From contig AZLU01000140.1 of the NCBI GenBank assembly GCA_002224055.1, forward strand, positions 1 to 64,000: DNA of 64,000 bases, in the 5' to 3' direction. The notes beneath the pieces are model-generated. The model did no database searches. It saw only the letters and a program-made list of their open reading frames with translations, and was not told the origin of the DNA. Source of the stretch: Pezizomycotina sp. ARF18 (taxonomy: Eukaryota; Ascomycota). Positions 36,647 through 49,007 of the stretch are shown in pieces (positions within the stretch are counted from its first letter, which is position 1; each line of letters opens with the position of its first letter). A program made the position numbers and the translations under genes.

Positions 36647-37504
36647 GCGCTCAAAGTTAGGCCCAGGATGGAGCACAGGATATCGAGCGAAGGGCGCGTA
36701 TACACTCTTGGGTGTGGATTATGAGATGGGGAGATTTTTTTCCTTTCTCTATAATATATACATAGCAACGGAAACAGAAGGATGATGAATAATGAGGATG
36801 GTATCTAGCTTTATAGTTTGCAGTTTTTTTTTTTTTTTTTCAAGAAAATATATAGAGAAACCAAAAAGAAAAAGAAAAAAATTGTGTAAACCGGAAATAA
36901 GAGAAAGAAAGTTATACACAGGCAAACATAAATTGCAGAGCAAAGGGCGGAAAACATCATAGCAGAATATTAGAAACATGGCGTTTGTCAATGCATTCTC
37001 ATTCATACATTTCAGTAATCAAATAGATATACTTCAAGCTAGCTTCTCAGTAACATTGCCAAGTGTCAGTGTGAATTGGGTGTTCACTATTATATTTATT
37101 AGACAGTGTTAAAAAACCAAAAAAACCCGATATATGCCAGGAGATCATAGGCTGGTTGGTATTCACTGAGGTACCAGTGCTATAGAGCTGAAGCTTGGGG
37201 TATTGGCTCATAGTATCGAAGTCGTGCAATGCAACAAAATCTTCAAGTCAAGTATCCCTTTATCGCAATAACTCCCTGTAGTCAAATAATCAAATAGTCC
37301 AGCGTTGTACGAGGATATCAAGGTGCTCGTTCTTTATATCACTCACTCACTAGCTAAGCTTTTTTTATCAATTCCTAGCGCAAGGCTCAAAATTTTTATA
37401 AAATTAAAATTTTTCAAAACGTTAATTTCGCGCAACAGGCCGAGCAAACTGCTAGCTTATAGTGCAATTTTGACCAGTGCTTAATCATATTTTAAGTTTG
37501 AACA

Positions 37505-37587
37505 GCATCACTGGTATAGGGGTTAGAACGGCCGCCTTCCATTCAGGAAATCAGCGTCAGAGCCCGGTTCGAGTCCGGGGTGATGCA
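37505..37587 (+). tRNA. tRNA-Gly(UCC) with a short intron
   Basis: The acceptor stem GCATCAC (37505-37511) pairs perfectly with GTGATGC (37580-37586), followed by discriminator A. The T arm CCCGG-TTCGAGT-CCGGG is perfect, and the D arm contains GGTATAGGGGTTAG. The anticodon loop reads CTTCCA with TCC at 37538-37540, giving glycine. The gene is 83 nt, and removing an intron of about 12 nt (about 37542-37553) leaves 71 nt, the usual tRNA-Gly length. The intron contains GGAA (37546-37549), which can pair with TTCC of the anticodon loop, as in many eukaryotic pre-tRNAs. One mismatch remains in the anticodon stem. Pol III box A- and box B-like sequences (GGTTCGAGTCC) are present. Confidence 0.9.
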
Positions 37588-39397
37588 ATATATAAAAAAA
37601 ATTTTTTTTATTCTTCATAATAAATAAATGACTACATCTCGGTCTACGGACGTACCAACGTTTCTGCAGTTAGAACTTGAAGTTAGCGCGATATACTATG
37701 CTATATATATCTACTTACTTTAAATATCATAGTCTGCAAAAAATTTACCTATGGTCGTAGGAATAAACAGTTAGTAGTGAAGAAGAAACTCTTCTAGCCG
37801 AACAGGCTTCAAGTTCTTCCTTTAGTCAAATCCGAGGCCCGCAGCAGAGAAATTATCTTCGCAGCGTTTCTTAAAAAAAAGAGAGAAAAAAGGAGATAAA
37901 TAAATAAAACAACCATCGTTAGAAAGAATTATGGCCCAGCCCTCTCAACTTGAGAATAATTTACAAAATATCGGTTATAGAAACCAAGTTATTCGAATAT
38001 CTACTTCTCCTACCAGCTTTCGATAATAAAGCTTGTATCATATACTCAATCTATACTTGCTTTCTGACCAGACCTCCTTTGGGTACACATACAACGCACA
38101 CACAGAGGGCACTGGGCGATGCAGTATGAGGTACTATCGATCGCGACGCACGGTTTTCCAACAAAGAAGCTCCAATATTGGAGAGAGCTATTGCGCAGCA
38201 CAATTCCAACGAAGCCCTAAAATGACTAGAGAGAGTCTTTTCGCACTATTTTTTGGAGTTCATGCAGTAGGGGTTGGCAAGATTGCGCTGCCCATCTTTC
38301 AATATCCTGCATCTGGCTAACTACCTCCTTCCATGAAAAGATGTGAGTTCTAATTCACTAGAAAGGGGCACTCAAATTCCTCCGGTTGGTTTGGAAAAAT
38401 TGGGGAAGTATCGATTCATTCGGAGTTCGCAATGGATCTTCGCGCCATTAGAGAAAGAAAAGACTACACATCGGCACGATAGGGCGGAATACAGGCCCTA
38501 CAAGCTCTTGCATTTTCTCGGCCCTATTGCTCCCAGGGCTATAACTACTGCGAAGACTACAGTTATGAGGAATCTAGATTCGCCGTTCGCACTTCAAGTC
38601 ACTTTTCAGCTAGCTATAGCAATCTTCACTGGAGTTTACAATTCCGCGACGGTCGCCTCCATCAAAGGATAAAACACTGCTTGATCACTCCGTTCGCGAC
38701 AAAAGCTTCCAAACTTACATAGTCTAGCAATAAGACAATCATTGTCAAAAAGTGGTGTCTAAACGTCGTAGACCGCAATCGCTTTACAGTTTGAGTCGCG
38801 AATTCTTGGCATCGCTATCTGCCGCCTTCCCTTCATTGGTTCGCGTAGACGATTAGCTCGGGAACGGCTAGAAGCAGGAAATGGAAGGTTCAGGGAAGCA
38901 GTCGTGATTGGCTTTTCCCCCATCCTGGCATAGATCACGTTCTGTCGACGCGCGGGGGAAAAAAAAGATCCCCACTTTTCTGAGTGTGGGAAAAAAGGAA
39001 AGAAGAGGAACGAAAAAAAATTTTTTTTTTTTTTTTTTCGGAAATAAATAATACAGGTATGTGATAATAGATACCTACACCTACCACTACTTCCACCTTT
39101 TACCTCCGTGAAAAGAAAAGAGGAAAAAATAAATTCCCATCCTTTCCCACACACACCTCCGCTTGAGAGAGAGAGAGGGAAAAAAAAAGCCTCAATCTCC
39201 GCTTAAGATCGAGGAGGTACATATATCGTGATATAGAACAGTATGCTATACTGTGTATCTCCTGGACGGAATACCGGATCCGTGGTCGAGAGTAGCAGGT
39301 TGGCAGGAAGGGAAATATATATATGACATAGGGAGTTTAGACCTGCTTTTCCACACGGGTAGCATACGTGAGGGGAGGAATGGGCAACCTGTGTCGT

Positions 39398-39660
39398 AAA
39401 ATAAATAAATAAATAAATATATATATATATATATATATTATTGTTACCAAGTATTTATTTTATTTTATTTTATTTTGAAAAAGGCCGTAACAGCCATAAG
39501 CAGTAGTAGAGGGCCGAGGCCGCCGCTTCCCTCATACAATAGCAAAAACTATTAGCAATAATAATAATAATAACAATAATAACAATAATAATAATATACT
39601 ACTTGGTGTATATAAAAAATAAATAATTTATTTTTATTTTATTTTATTTTATTATTTTTT
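39398..39660. repeat. Microsatellite cluster
   Basis: Successive simple repeats: (AAAT)n at about 39398-39420, (AT)n to about 39438, (TTTTA)n at about 39452-39475, (AAT/AAC)n at about 39556-39597, and (TTTTA)n again at about 39628-39660. None is coding. Confidence 0.85.
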
Positions 39661-40454
39661 TCAAACCCTTCTCACCCCCGCCACCGCCATTTTTTTTTTT
39701 TTTTAAGTATTTTCTTTAAATCAATCAATTCTCTTTTTCTCTTCCCTCTCTTCACCTCTTTCCCTTTCCTTTTTTCTCTTCTTCCTCCTCCTCAAACACG
39801 CTCTCACCATCCTCTCACAAATCGCCAACAAAACAACTACACTCTATTCCTATCAAAAAAAAGCGCTCATCCAATAATTCTCATTCCCTTATCAATCGCT
39901 AGCGATTTGCGCCAATCACCTTACAAGTTTTACCGGTACCGCCCGAACCCCAGCAGAAAAGTCGTCATTTTATAGCGCCATTGCACGCTTTTCTTTCTGT
40001 CCGGCGAACAACGTGCCTAAAGAAAAGGTGAGTGGCTGTAGCCGTCCTTGTCGTCCTCCTCAGGTCTATTATCACCAAGGAAGCAGGGTTCCCTTTGTGC
40101 GTCTTTGTGGCATTAGCTACCCAATTCTGTGCCCCTGATCCATTCGCGACTGAAAGAACTGGGGGCAAACATGGATGGGCGCACAAGAAAAGAAAATCGA
40201 TATATAATTCCTTGTAGTTCTAGCGAAAGACCCTCCAGCACATACATGTTACACAATGACAAAACTCCTGGAAGCATGATCATCGCTAACAACGAGAGCA
40301 GTGATATTTTGGAAAAACATTTCTCCAGATTGAAGAACCTTTTTACTCTCTTCCTCTCAATTAATTGATCACAGATTACAAATCTTCGAAGCTTTTCTCT
40401 CTTCAACCAGAAACCAATTAGCAAAATAAATCCTCCTTACGTGTAACCACGACA

Positions 40455-42829
40455 ATGGTCCAACTACGCTCCAGGGCAGGAAAGCCGCCGCCGGATTACA
40501 CTGGAAAAACGGCCAGCGGCGCCATCCAGAAGAGGGCCGCCGGTAGCGGAGGCGGGCGCGCCAGAGGTAGGGCCAAGGCGACCGCAGCTGCAAAGGCAAA
40601 GCAAGCTGAGGAAGAATTAGAGAAGAAGCAACAAGACGCTGAAGAGTCCGAGGACGAAGAAAAAGAAACAAACGCAAAGGCCAAGGACGATGACAAGATG
40701 GACACGATTCCTGACACTACCGCCAAAGCGGGCGGAACCAAGCGCGCAAAGCCGGAAGACGAAGATAAGGCTGAAAAGGCCCGCAGAAAGCTAAGGAGCC
40801 CGCAAAGAAGCAAAAGACGGAGAAGAAGAAAGAGGAAGGCAAGAAAGAAGAGAAAGTCAATGGCAAGCAACAGATTTCCGGTAAGAACGGAAAGAAGGAT
40901 GAACCGAAGAAGGCGGCTGAAGAGAAGAAGAAAGCAGACGCAAAGAAGGCGGAAGAGAAGAAAGCCGAAACCAAAAAGGCCGATGAGAAGAAAGCTGAAA
41001 CTAAGAAGGCCGATGAGAAGAAGGGTGAGGCTAAGAAAGCTGAAGAGAAGAAGCCCGAACCTAAGAAAACCGAAGAAAGAAGCTAGAGCCAAAGAAAGCC
41101 GAGCCAAAGAAGGTCGAAGAGAAAAAGCCAGAGCCAAAGAAGGCGGAACCAAAGAAAACAGAGCCCAAGAAGCTAGCGGAGAAGAAGGTAGAACTAAAGA
41201 AAGAAGAACTGAAGAAGACCGAAGAGAAGAAAGAAACCAAGAAAGAAACGGCGCAGAAAGCCAATGCTGCGCAGAATATGATTCAAGCTGCCAAGAAAGA
41301 CGAACCAAAACTAGCGAAGCAGCCAAAGACAAAGCTATCACCGAGACGAACCAGGCGCAACCGAAGCCCGCCGACGATTCAAAAATGGATTTGGACCCTA
41401 AGCCTGCCGCTGCGGAAACTAAAAAGCCGGAGACGAACGCCGCGCCGAAAGCTGTCCAGTCTGAGACGAAGCCTGGACGAAGGAGGCGAAGGAGGCGAAG
41501 GAGGAAACGAAGAAGGACGACGCTGCCACCAAGACCGAAACCAAGAAACCTGAGACAAAGCCAGCGGCGGTTCCCGAAGCCAAGAAACAGGTTACAGATT
41601 TTGAGCCCAAAGCTAGTGAAGCTGCGACTGCGAATTCCAACACTAACTCAGCAGCAGCCCCCAAACCTACGCAAAATGACGTCCAGAAGGAAAGCACAGA
41701 GTCGAAGCCGGAATCCAAATCATCAGTACCGGAGCAGCAGAAAACGGATGGAGAGGCAACAGATAAGTCGTCTGCTTCGAAGCCTTCTTCGTCATCAAAC
41801 GACATTCTCGAGAAGGGCCTCGTGTACTTCTTCATACGCCCCAAGGTCGATGTCCAAACCGGTCCGTCATCGATGAACGACGTCAGAGAAGCTTTATTAT
41901 TCTGAAACCGGCGACAAAGTTACAGCCGGTACAATCAGCAGCAGCACCGCAAACCTAAGGGTTCTGGCCTTGCCAAAGAAATCGCTTCCGGAGGAACTGG
42001 TGGTCGCGCCATGTAAGCGTCGATAACGATCTTAGCGTGCGCGTTTTACTTTTCGCGATTTGCCCACGTACTAACTATACTTTAGGACCTTCGTTGACAA
42101 GACAAAATTGTCCGTTGCCGATGTCAAAGAGAAGGTACTCCAGTCTTCGACATACGAAACTAAGACCATGGGTAAGAAAACTACCGTCCCCTTGAGTTCG
42201 ATCTTTACTACTGTTACTTAAATTCGCTAATATTTCTTCCCTTATTCCAGAGAACGCACAACGCCAGCTGCGTCCCTCTCGCAACCGGTGTTTACGCGAT
42301 TAGCAAAGGAGAGAAAGGCAACCACCTAGCCTACGTTCTGGTCAACCCACGTCGGCTCCAAATGCCGAACTTACCGAAGTTCAGAAATTGTTTGGACTGA
42401 AGGAGCGCGCATCTTTCATCGTTCAAACCAAGAATCCCGAATTCCCATCCGCACCTAGTGTTGGGCTCAACGACGATCCTGGCTTTAGCAAAGAGTAAAC
42501 TTCCCTCTATATTTATTCATACAATACTTATGGGCACTCCCTTCTAACACAAAATGCTAACGTAACTACAGGATCAAAGACGAATTCCAGCACTACCGCT
42601 GGATTCCTATGCAACCAAAGCACCTCGACTACGAAAAATGCGAGGTTCTGTTCATCGGTGAGCGCCATCCGACGATCTCTGACCAAAAAGAGCAGGAAGA
42701 ACTGGAGAAGCTGGCTGCCGAGGACGAAGAAAGGATCAAGGAGATATCCTCAAAATGGACGATGGCATTTATGCCGATCTGGAGCTCAGCAGGAAGGAGT
42801 TCGGGAAGATCAAGTCTGAGTGGGATTAG
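40455..42829 (+). CDS. Lys/Glu-rich conserved fungal protein of unknown function
   Basis: It starts MVQLRSRAGKPPPDYTGKTASG. Residues from about 50 to 400 are low-complexity, rich in Lys, Glu, Ala and Pro, with repeated units such as KKADEKKAETKKADEKK and KKAEPKKTEPKK, likely disordered or helical and highly charged, compatible with a nuclear or chromatin-associated protein (inference). A conserved folded C-terminal part follows: ILEKGLVYFFIRPKVDVQTG (about 41800-41860), LALPKKSLPEE, TFVDKTKLSVADVKEKV, FGLKERASFIVQTKNPEFP and HYRWIPMQPKHLDYEKCEVL with FIGERH. I know this C-terminal pattern from uncharacterised filamentous-fungal proteins, some labelled BTB transcription factors without clear support. 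Introns lie near 42015-42085, 42170-42250 and 42497-42572. Frame breaks occur near 40790, 41080, 41270, 41480, 41880, 42265 and 42760. The end is TAG 42827-42829 after GKIKSEWD. Confidence 0.78.
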
Positions 42830-43526
42830 AAGGGGAAGTATAACATAGGAAGGAAGAAGATTATTCACTTAACGAAAAAAAAAAAACAAAAAAAAAAAGT
42901 ATTTGGTGTGAGTGATGTGTCGTTTAGGCGACACTTACGCTTGACTTGGTAGCAAGTATCAGCTACTATAAAAAACACAAAAGAAACACAAAACACGATG
43001 AGAATACGACAACGGCCGATTGTACACCTACTTATGGCGATGATTGCTTCTGGCTGGAGCCTTTTTATCTCATTTCGTTTTTTTATTTCTCTTATAATTT
43101 CATTTTCTAGGAAATTAATCTCAGTTTATATTAGTCCTTCGACAGATACTAGGACAAAAAATTCAAGTTCACTTTTTTCCATACGTCAATTTCTTCTCGC
43201 TCTCTATCAGGTTCATCTTCTTCCGGCTTTCAGTCATTTCGTCGCAATGTTCGTGTGAATTTTTTCCTTTTCATGTTCTCCACATACGTTGTTTCCTTTC
43301 GCAATTCGCATGTTTAACATTAGTTTCTTTGCTGCTCGTTCCAAAATTCCTTTGTATATAATAAAGTCGATATCAATAATACCTTTTTGCATGCGTTTTG
43401 GTCTGAAATTTTCACGAGATGATTCTTTCTACACCTGAGATTAGTGGTCAAACATAAAGGTATATTCGAAATACAACGGATATCTAGATTATACTATCTC
43501 ATAAGCGATTTTCTCTTTAAAAAGTA
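42830..43526. other. Convergent intergenic region
   Basis: Shared 3' flank of two genes that point at each other. An A-rich stretch (42874-42898) lies just after the upstream stop and may contain cleavage/polyadenylation signals. No gene or repeat was recognised. Confidence 0.45.
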
Positions 43527-46500
43527 CTACAGCTCATCTTTAACCCTCGGCGACTCCTTCGCAGGTTCTTCTTTAGTCTCCTCTTGCTCTTCCGTCGCCG
43601 CCTTATTCTTCTCCTGCTCTCCCAGCGCCTCCTTCTGCACGACCGCCTCCCTCATGTACCCCACCCCTTCACCGCCACTCTTACTCTTCATCTCCGCAAG
43701 TTTTGCGACTTCCTCATCGTACTCGTTCCACTCCGGCACCTGCCTCCTCGCGCGATCCACTTGGGTTCCTTCGTCATCGGGTTATTACATAAATCAATAG
43801 TCTTCGCCGTCTTGAGACTCTCGTCGGAGCACCACGTCTCACACCACAGCCAGTCCTGCGGCAGGCTGTAAATCGGCAAGTTCAGCATCTGCATGTGGTT
43901 CGGTAAATCCTGGTCTAAATTCGCAAGGCTGTTGGGATCGGCGGATAATTGGTGGTACTGCTGCCGTAGTCTATCCCCCGCTGCTAAACCCCTAAAGCGT
44001 TTAAGGTCGACGACGTAGAGTGCTGAAATGTGGTACGGTTTACCCCTTAGGAAGTTCTGCCAGTATCCCGTCTTCCAGAAGCGGAAACCTTCGATTTCTG
44101 TGCGGGAATCGCACATGGGCGTGAAGCCGTAGGGAGCGCCGTGGAGGTCTAGGTCTACGAGTTCCTTCAGGTCCGTGCGGACGATCTGGTCGGCGTCGAC
44201 GAAAATTACTTTGTCGAGGTCGAGCGGGAAGAGGACGTCGAGGAAGAGGATTTTGTAACCCCAGATTTCGCGCTGTTTTTCCTTTTGGGAGCGTAGCCAG
44301 TGCGGCCACTTGTAGGTCACGAGCTCGTACTGGAAGTTGTACTCTTCGGACATTACGGGGATGAAGTTCTATAAAAAATTTTTTTTTTTTTTTTTTTTTT
44401 TTACTGTTTGTTAATATTTCTCGCACGTAGGTTTTTTTTTTTTTTTGGGAGGTTGAGTTACTAACCTTGAAAGACGGCGACAAGAAATTCTCGATGAACC
44501 AGAACTTGACGGTGTGGTTCGTATTCTTCATGACGCTGAGTATCATGATACTCAAAAATCGCTCGTAAAGGTGTCCGCTCGCGACCGAAAAGATATTAAT
44601 ATCGGCCTGTGCTGACGGCGGAGCGGAAGTCAAATCGGCCTCCTTACTTCCCTTGAGTCCAATCTTCGAGAGGAACCCGTCCGCGTACTTCTTCGCCTTA
44701 CCGAGCGCGGACGAATCCTCGCTCCCGCCGTCCTCGGGTCCAAAATATCCACGGCCTCCATCCTTTATTCCTCCGCAGGCGCGGGTACAGCGTGATCCCG
44801 CTAAAACTCATGAGCGTAATCTCGGGGCTCCCATCCCCGCCTGCGCGAAGTAACCCTTCGAACCCGCGCTCTCTAGGGTAAAAATCTTCTTCGACCGGCC
44901 GGGCATGAGTTCCATGTTCCAAAACCCCGGGTTCACTTTAAACTGGAAGTAACCCAAATTCGCCATGACGAGCGTGTCGACGGCGTGCGGGTGCTTTTCG
45001 GAACCCAAGATGAGCTGCGTACCCGCCGGAGGTTGCCCCCCTTGGCTGAGGTCCCTGGAGTGGCCTTCGATGAGGATGTTGCGGAGCTCATAGACGGCGT
45101 CCACGTCTGAGTGGCCGAAGCGGGATTTGAAGGCGCTGGGCTTGATGTTGTCGAGGTCGTGGATACAATCCTTCGGCGCGACGAGCCAGGAGGGTGGGAT
45201 GTCCATACCTAGCGTGACGAGGATGTTCTGCGGAGTGCCCTTGAATACGGCTCGAGGGCGGGCGAGTTTTCTTAAAAAAAAAAAAAAAAAAAAGGAATTA
45301 TGATCAGCTTGTAGTTGATGAATTATTGGATTCAGAGAGTAGCTTACCCGTCCGGTTCGAACTTTGGCTCCGGGTGCAGCACGTAACGGTAGAACCGCTT
45401 GACTGGAAGTTCGCCGAGTTCCTGTTCGGGGTTGAGGTAGATTTTGAGATAGACTCCTTTCAATTTCGAGAGTGACTGGATGAAAATTAGCGTTTGTCCT
45501 GGAGCGACTCGCTGAAACCATCTCTAGACGCTTACCCTAAGTATCGCGACCCACTTCTGGGCCTTTTCGCTCGCCGGATCAATCGAAGCCACAATATTGA
45601 AGACTGCTTTATCTTCGTCCCCCACGACGATGGCAGTGTGGTTGCCTTCCCACTGCTTAAAATTGTCCATCCGTGCCGTGTTTGCGCCACCGAAGATACC
45701 ATGTGGGCGGTCAGGCTGTGCGCTTAAGCTAAGGAGTGATGTTACCTTAGCAGAACCGAATGGCCTACTATAATATTTTTGTTAGTTTATTGGCCTTTCT
45801 CCACAGATCTAATTTCAGAATCGAACAGATATATACGTACTCCTCTACAAGATTAATCTTGCCAAGGTCCTTAACAGCCGCCAAAGCAGGCTGTATTCTC
45901 TTAGATACTTCAAATTTGATAAGCTGGGTAAAGTCATCCTTATCAAAATCGACATTACGAGGAAGTGGACCGACGACCTTTAAAAGTCCTCTATTAGCAA
46001 ATTTGCGTGAAAATTATATGGAGTCAGCTTTCTATAACTTACTCGTCCATTAAGGATTACACCACGCTGGCCAGGCCCGAATTTCAGATCCTTCAACAAC
46101 CCAGCACAGGATTCCCAGAATTTCTTAGCGGCCACCTTATCTGGAGTCGCCCAGCCTTCAGCCTTCGCCTTCTGTTGCATGTCTTCCGGTATCGATTCGA
46201 TATGCGGAAGGTCGACAAAGTCCTTTTCGGGCGCTTGTTCACTAAAGATCTTCTCAAGAATCTCGGGTGTCTGGTAAATGCCGGTACCTCGGAGATGATA
46301 TAAAAGGGTTGAAAATATAGGCGACTTGGGAATTTGCTCTTGGTTGTTAATCGCAACGATATTGACGTTCGGAGTAGCGGACTGTGCAACCGCGGCTCCC
46401 TTCAGGAGGTCATATCCGGACTGCGTGTCGAAATCGCCCACGATCCAAAGGTCAACTTCCGAGGTGATGATTCCTCGTCACGCTTTCCAGGGATAAATGG

Positions 46501-49007
46501 GAGCTCTTTAGCGAGCTCTTCGTGCTTCTTCAAGATGCTTGCGATACCGACGAGTTCGACGTTATCTTGATCGTCCGGGTAGACGTAAGAATTGCGCTTC
46601 TTCGCAGGATTCCGAAGGAGATACGTGACGAAGTCGAACGGGCCTTGTCCGCCCCTCATGACCTTGTTTTGGTTAGAATATCTTTAAAACATGGAAAGGA
46701 CAATGCCCCACTAAAGAAAGGAGGTAACCTACAAATTTCTGACACTCGTGAACATCTGCCGCGATTACTTGGCTCATGCTTTGAACCCAATTCTGCAAGT
46801 CAATTGCGTTAGTATAGTTACCAAGTATAGAAAAGGAGCAATTCCATGTATTTAACTCACTTCGGTTCTTGGAACTACGTAGCCGTTGACAAAGACCGGT
46901 CGCGGGTTCGAGTTGATATCCAGACGCTTCGCATAAGCACGAGCCGCCTTCAGTCGATCATTATCATCAAGAACTTCCGTTAAGGTCAACATATCTCTAT
47001 TCGTTCGTGCGTCGTTGCCCTCTATGATCCTTTGGAAATCACCAGGCGACGGAACTTTCAGGACGTTGGATTGTGCAATCTAATACCCCCTCGTTAGCCA
47101 TTACTCATAAACCAAATTCTAAGGGAACTTTTAAAAGGAGAGCAAACGTACTTCCGTAAACATATTAAGCGCAACATCCAAGCCGTACGTCTCGATGAGG
47201 TGGTAAAGCAGCTTCGCTTGTTTTTGAGCTGCGGTCCATCAGAAAATGTTAGTTGGGTGCTTCTAAAAATAATGATAAGGGAGCTTGTAACCAACCCATC
47301 TCAGCCTGTAGAAGTGGAACTATTCCTATCCGTAACGCAACCTTGCGTTTAACGTAGACGGAAAGTTGTTCAACCAGAATCAAAACATCCTCGTGCCTCG
47401 AGAAATCCAGCGGGACGACAAGGTGGTGGATGTTTTACGGATCGAGTGGATTTGGCCTGGGTATACTTGTCGAAGCAGCTATTAGGTGATTAGAAAGTCA
47501 TTAGCTTTTCCCCAATCAGCTCATTCTCGAAACCGACTTACAAATTGTTCAGACTCGGGCCATTCCTCATATCTCGCATCTTTCTCGAGATCGTTCAGCC
47601 ATATAATGGCTTGATCGCTCTCTTCAGCATCGCGCCAGTCGAACCGTTGAGGCTCCTCGTCGGATTTCGCTTCCGTTAGAGCTTCGTGGGAAAGCAGTCG
47701 GATTGCTTCGGAAGCGGTGAAACCCAAATCTTTGAGTCATCAATGATGCGTCGTTCGCGCCTCAAGTGATCCATGAGCGCAAAAATATTCATATCGGAAG
47801 TCTGAATGTGCTGCCCGTTGATCCAAACGATATTCTCTCCGCCCATGAGCCACCTCTGGCGATTCCACAGGTATTCCTTCTCAAAATCCGTATCGACTTC
47901 AGCTTTCGCTAGCGAAGCGCTGTACTTTGGGAAATCCCGCGTGACTTTGTTCAACATTGAAAACGGATCTTCGCTTTTCATGATGTAGCTCGCAGCCTTC
48001 ATGCCCAACGCCGCAAGATCGGTCGGATGCAGGGGAGCAATATCATTAACCTCCAGATCGTCGTCAGAGTCCTTCGCGGAGGGAGGCGGTGCGTCCTTTT
48101 CGTCCTTCGAATCGGCTACTTTTCTATCGTCCATGACGATATAATCGGTCTTCTTCAAGACGAGCTCAACACCGTACCCGCTTAGCATCACATTAGCCTT
48201 GTCGTACCCCGGCGATGGTCGATAGCGTACGCGGTAGGATATCTTCCCGTCCTTTGCTTGCTTCGCCAACGGTTCGTGGAAAGTTTTGAATTCCTTCGAC
48301 ATGATATCCGCATACAAAACGGCAGCGGGTAGCGCTTGTCCATCCTTCTCGAGCACCCTGTCGAACGCAATTTGCTTTTGTGCCTTGTTCGAATCCGATG
48401 GAGGTATCGATAAAGCCTTCTCAACCTCGTCACCGTCGCACACTTGTTTTCCGTTCCAAAGCAGCCATACGGAGCAGCCATCTTTGTAGCCAGATCCCAT
48501 GCTCGGCCTAGTGTGTCCCTGTAATAGTGATAGTGTGCCTCGATTACTGGCGATGCCGCCCTTACGAAACCGAAAGATTAAACGAGGATTCGACCTCCGG
48601 CGCACGTAAGAAACCCGCATCTTGGGCTGTTTTTATAAATTTAGAGTATACCGCTTCATCGGTCTTTTCTTGTTCGAGTGCACCGGAGGCTAAGCTGTCG
48701 AGTATTGGGAAATAGGATTCGGGTTGCTCCTGAGCTGCCGATTCACTACAAAGCAAAGGAGATTGAAATCAGTAACCTTTTCAAATGGTTTGCGTATTCA
48801 ATGCAATTCTAAGAGGGTGTTGTTCTGAATCTAATTCGTGATATATACACACACTCACAGCAGCTCTAGTAGGAAAGGTGCTCCCGTCCACGAAGCTTTT
48901 AGAGATACGTCGATGTTTCCAGCAACTCCCCCTATAAAGCCTCCAAATAATATCGCGCGCCACAGGCTAATGCTCCTATAGCTACTGCTCCGAAGTGACG
49001 CCATCAT
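43527..49007 (-). CDS. gpt1: UDP-glucose:glycoprotein glucosyltransferase (UGGT, GT24)
   Basis: Luminal ER folding sensor that re-glucosylates N-glycans of misfolded glycoproteins so that calnexin rebinds them. The start at 49007 gives [12 protein letters not shown] followed by a hydrophobic signal ([13 protein letters not shown]) and mature [20 protein letters not shown], the standard UGGT beginning; an upstream in-frame ATG lies at 49079. The large thioredoxin-like sensor region follows ([39 protein letters not shown]). The GT24 catalytic domain reads [44 protein letters not shown] (DAD = metal site), [22 protein letters not shown] and [14 protein letters not shown], then DWLWCETWC. The acidic tail ends in KDEL, the ER retrieval signal. 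Introns include 48747-48858, about 45275-45350 and about 44373-44467. Frame breaks occur near 43755, 44770, 46460, 47740, 48490 and 48530. Confidence 0.95.

Larger units (their letters stand above)
36647..40454. other. Long intergenic region holding a tRNA and microsatellites
   Basis: Apart from tRNA-Gly (37505-37587) and microsatellites (39398-39660), I see no gene. Open frames at 38033-38672 (about 95 and 109 codons) lack recognisable motifs and may be relics of something older. The stretch 39720-39800 is pyrimidine-rich. A donor-like GTGAGT follows AAAAG at about 40028, and an acceptor-like CAG occurs shortly before 40455, so the next gene may have a 5' untranslated intron. Confidence 0.5.

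Noticed and set aside
38033-38672. Possible small gene in the 36.6-40.4 kb gap
   Set aside because: Two unrelated frames of about 100 codons, no recognisable domain, no splice structure that joins them; may be a relic.
40496-41341. Long minus-strand open frame (281 codons) antisense to the Lys/Glu-rich gene
   Set aside because: It is the complement of the charged repeats, rich in Leu/Phe/Ser, with no domain, while the plus-strand protein has a conserved C-terminus.
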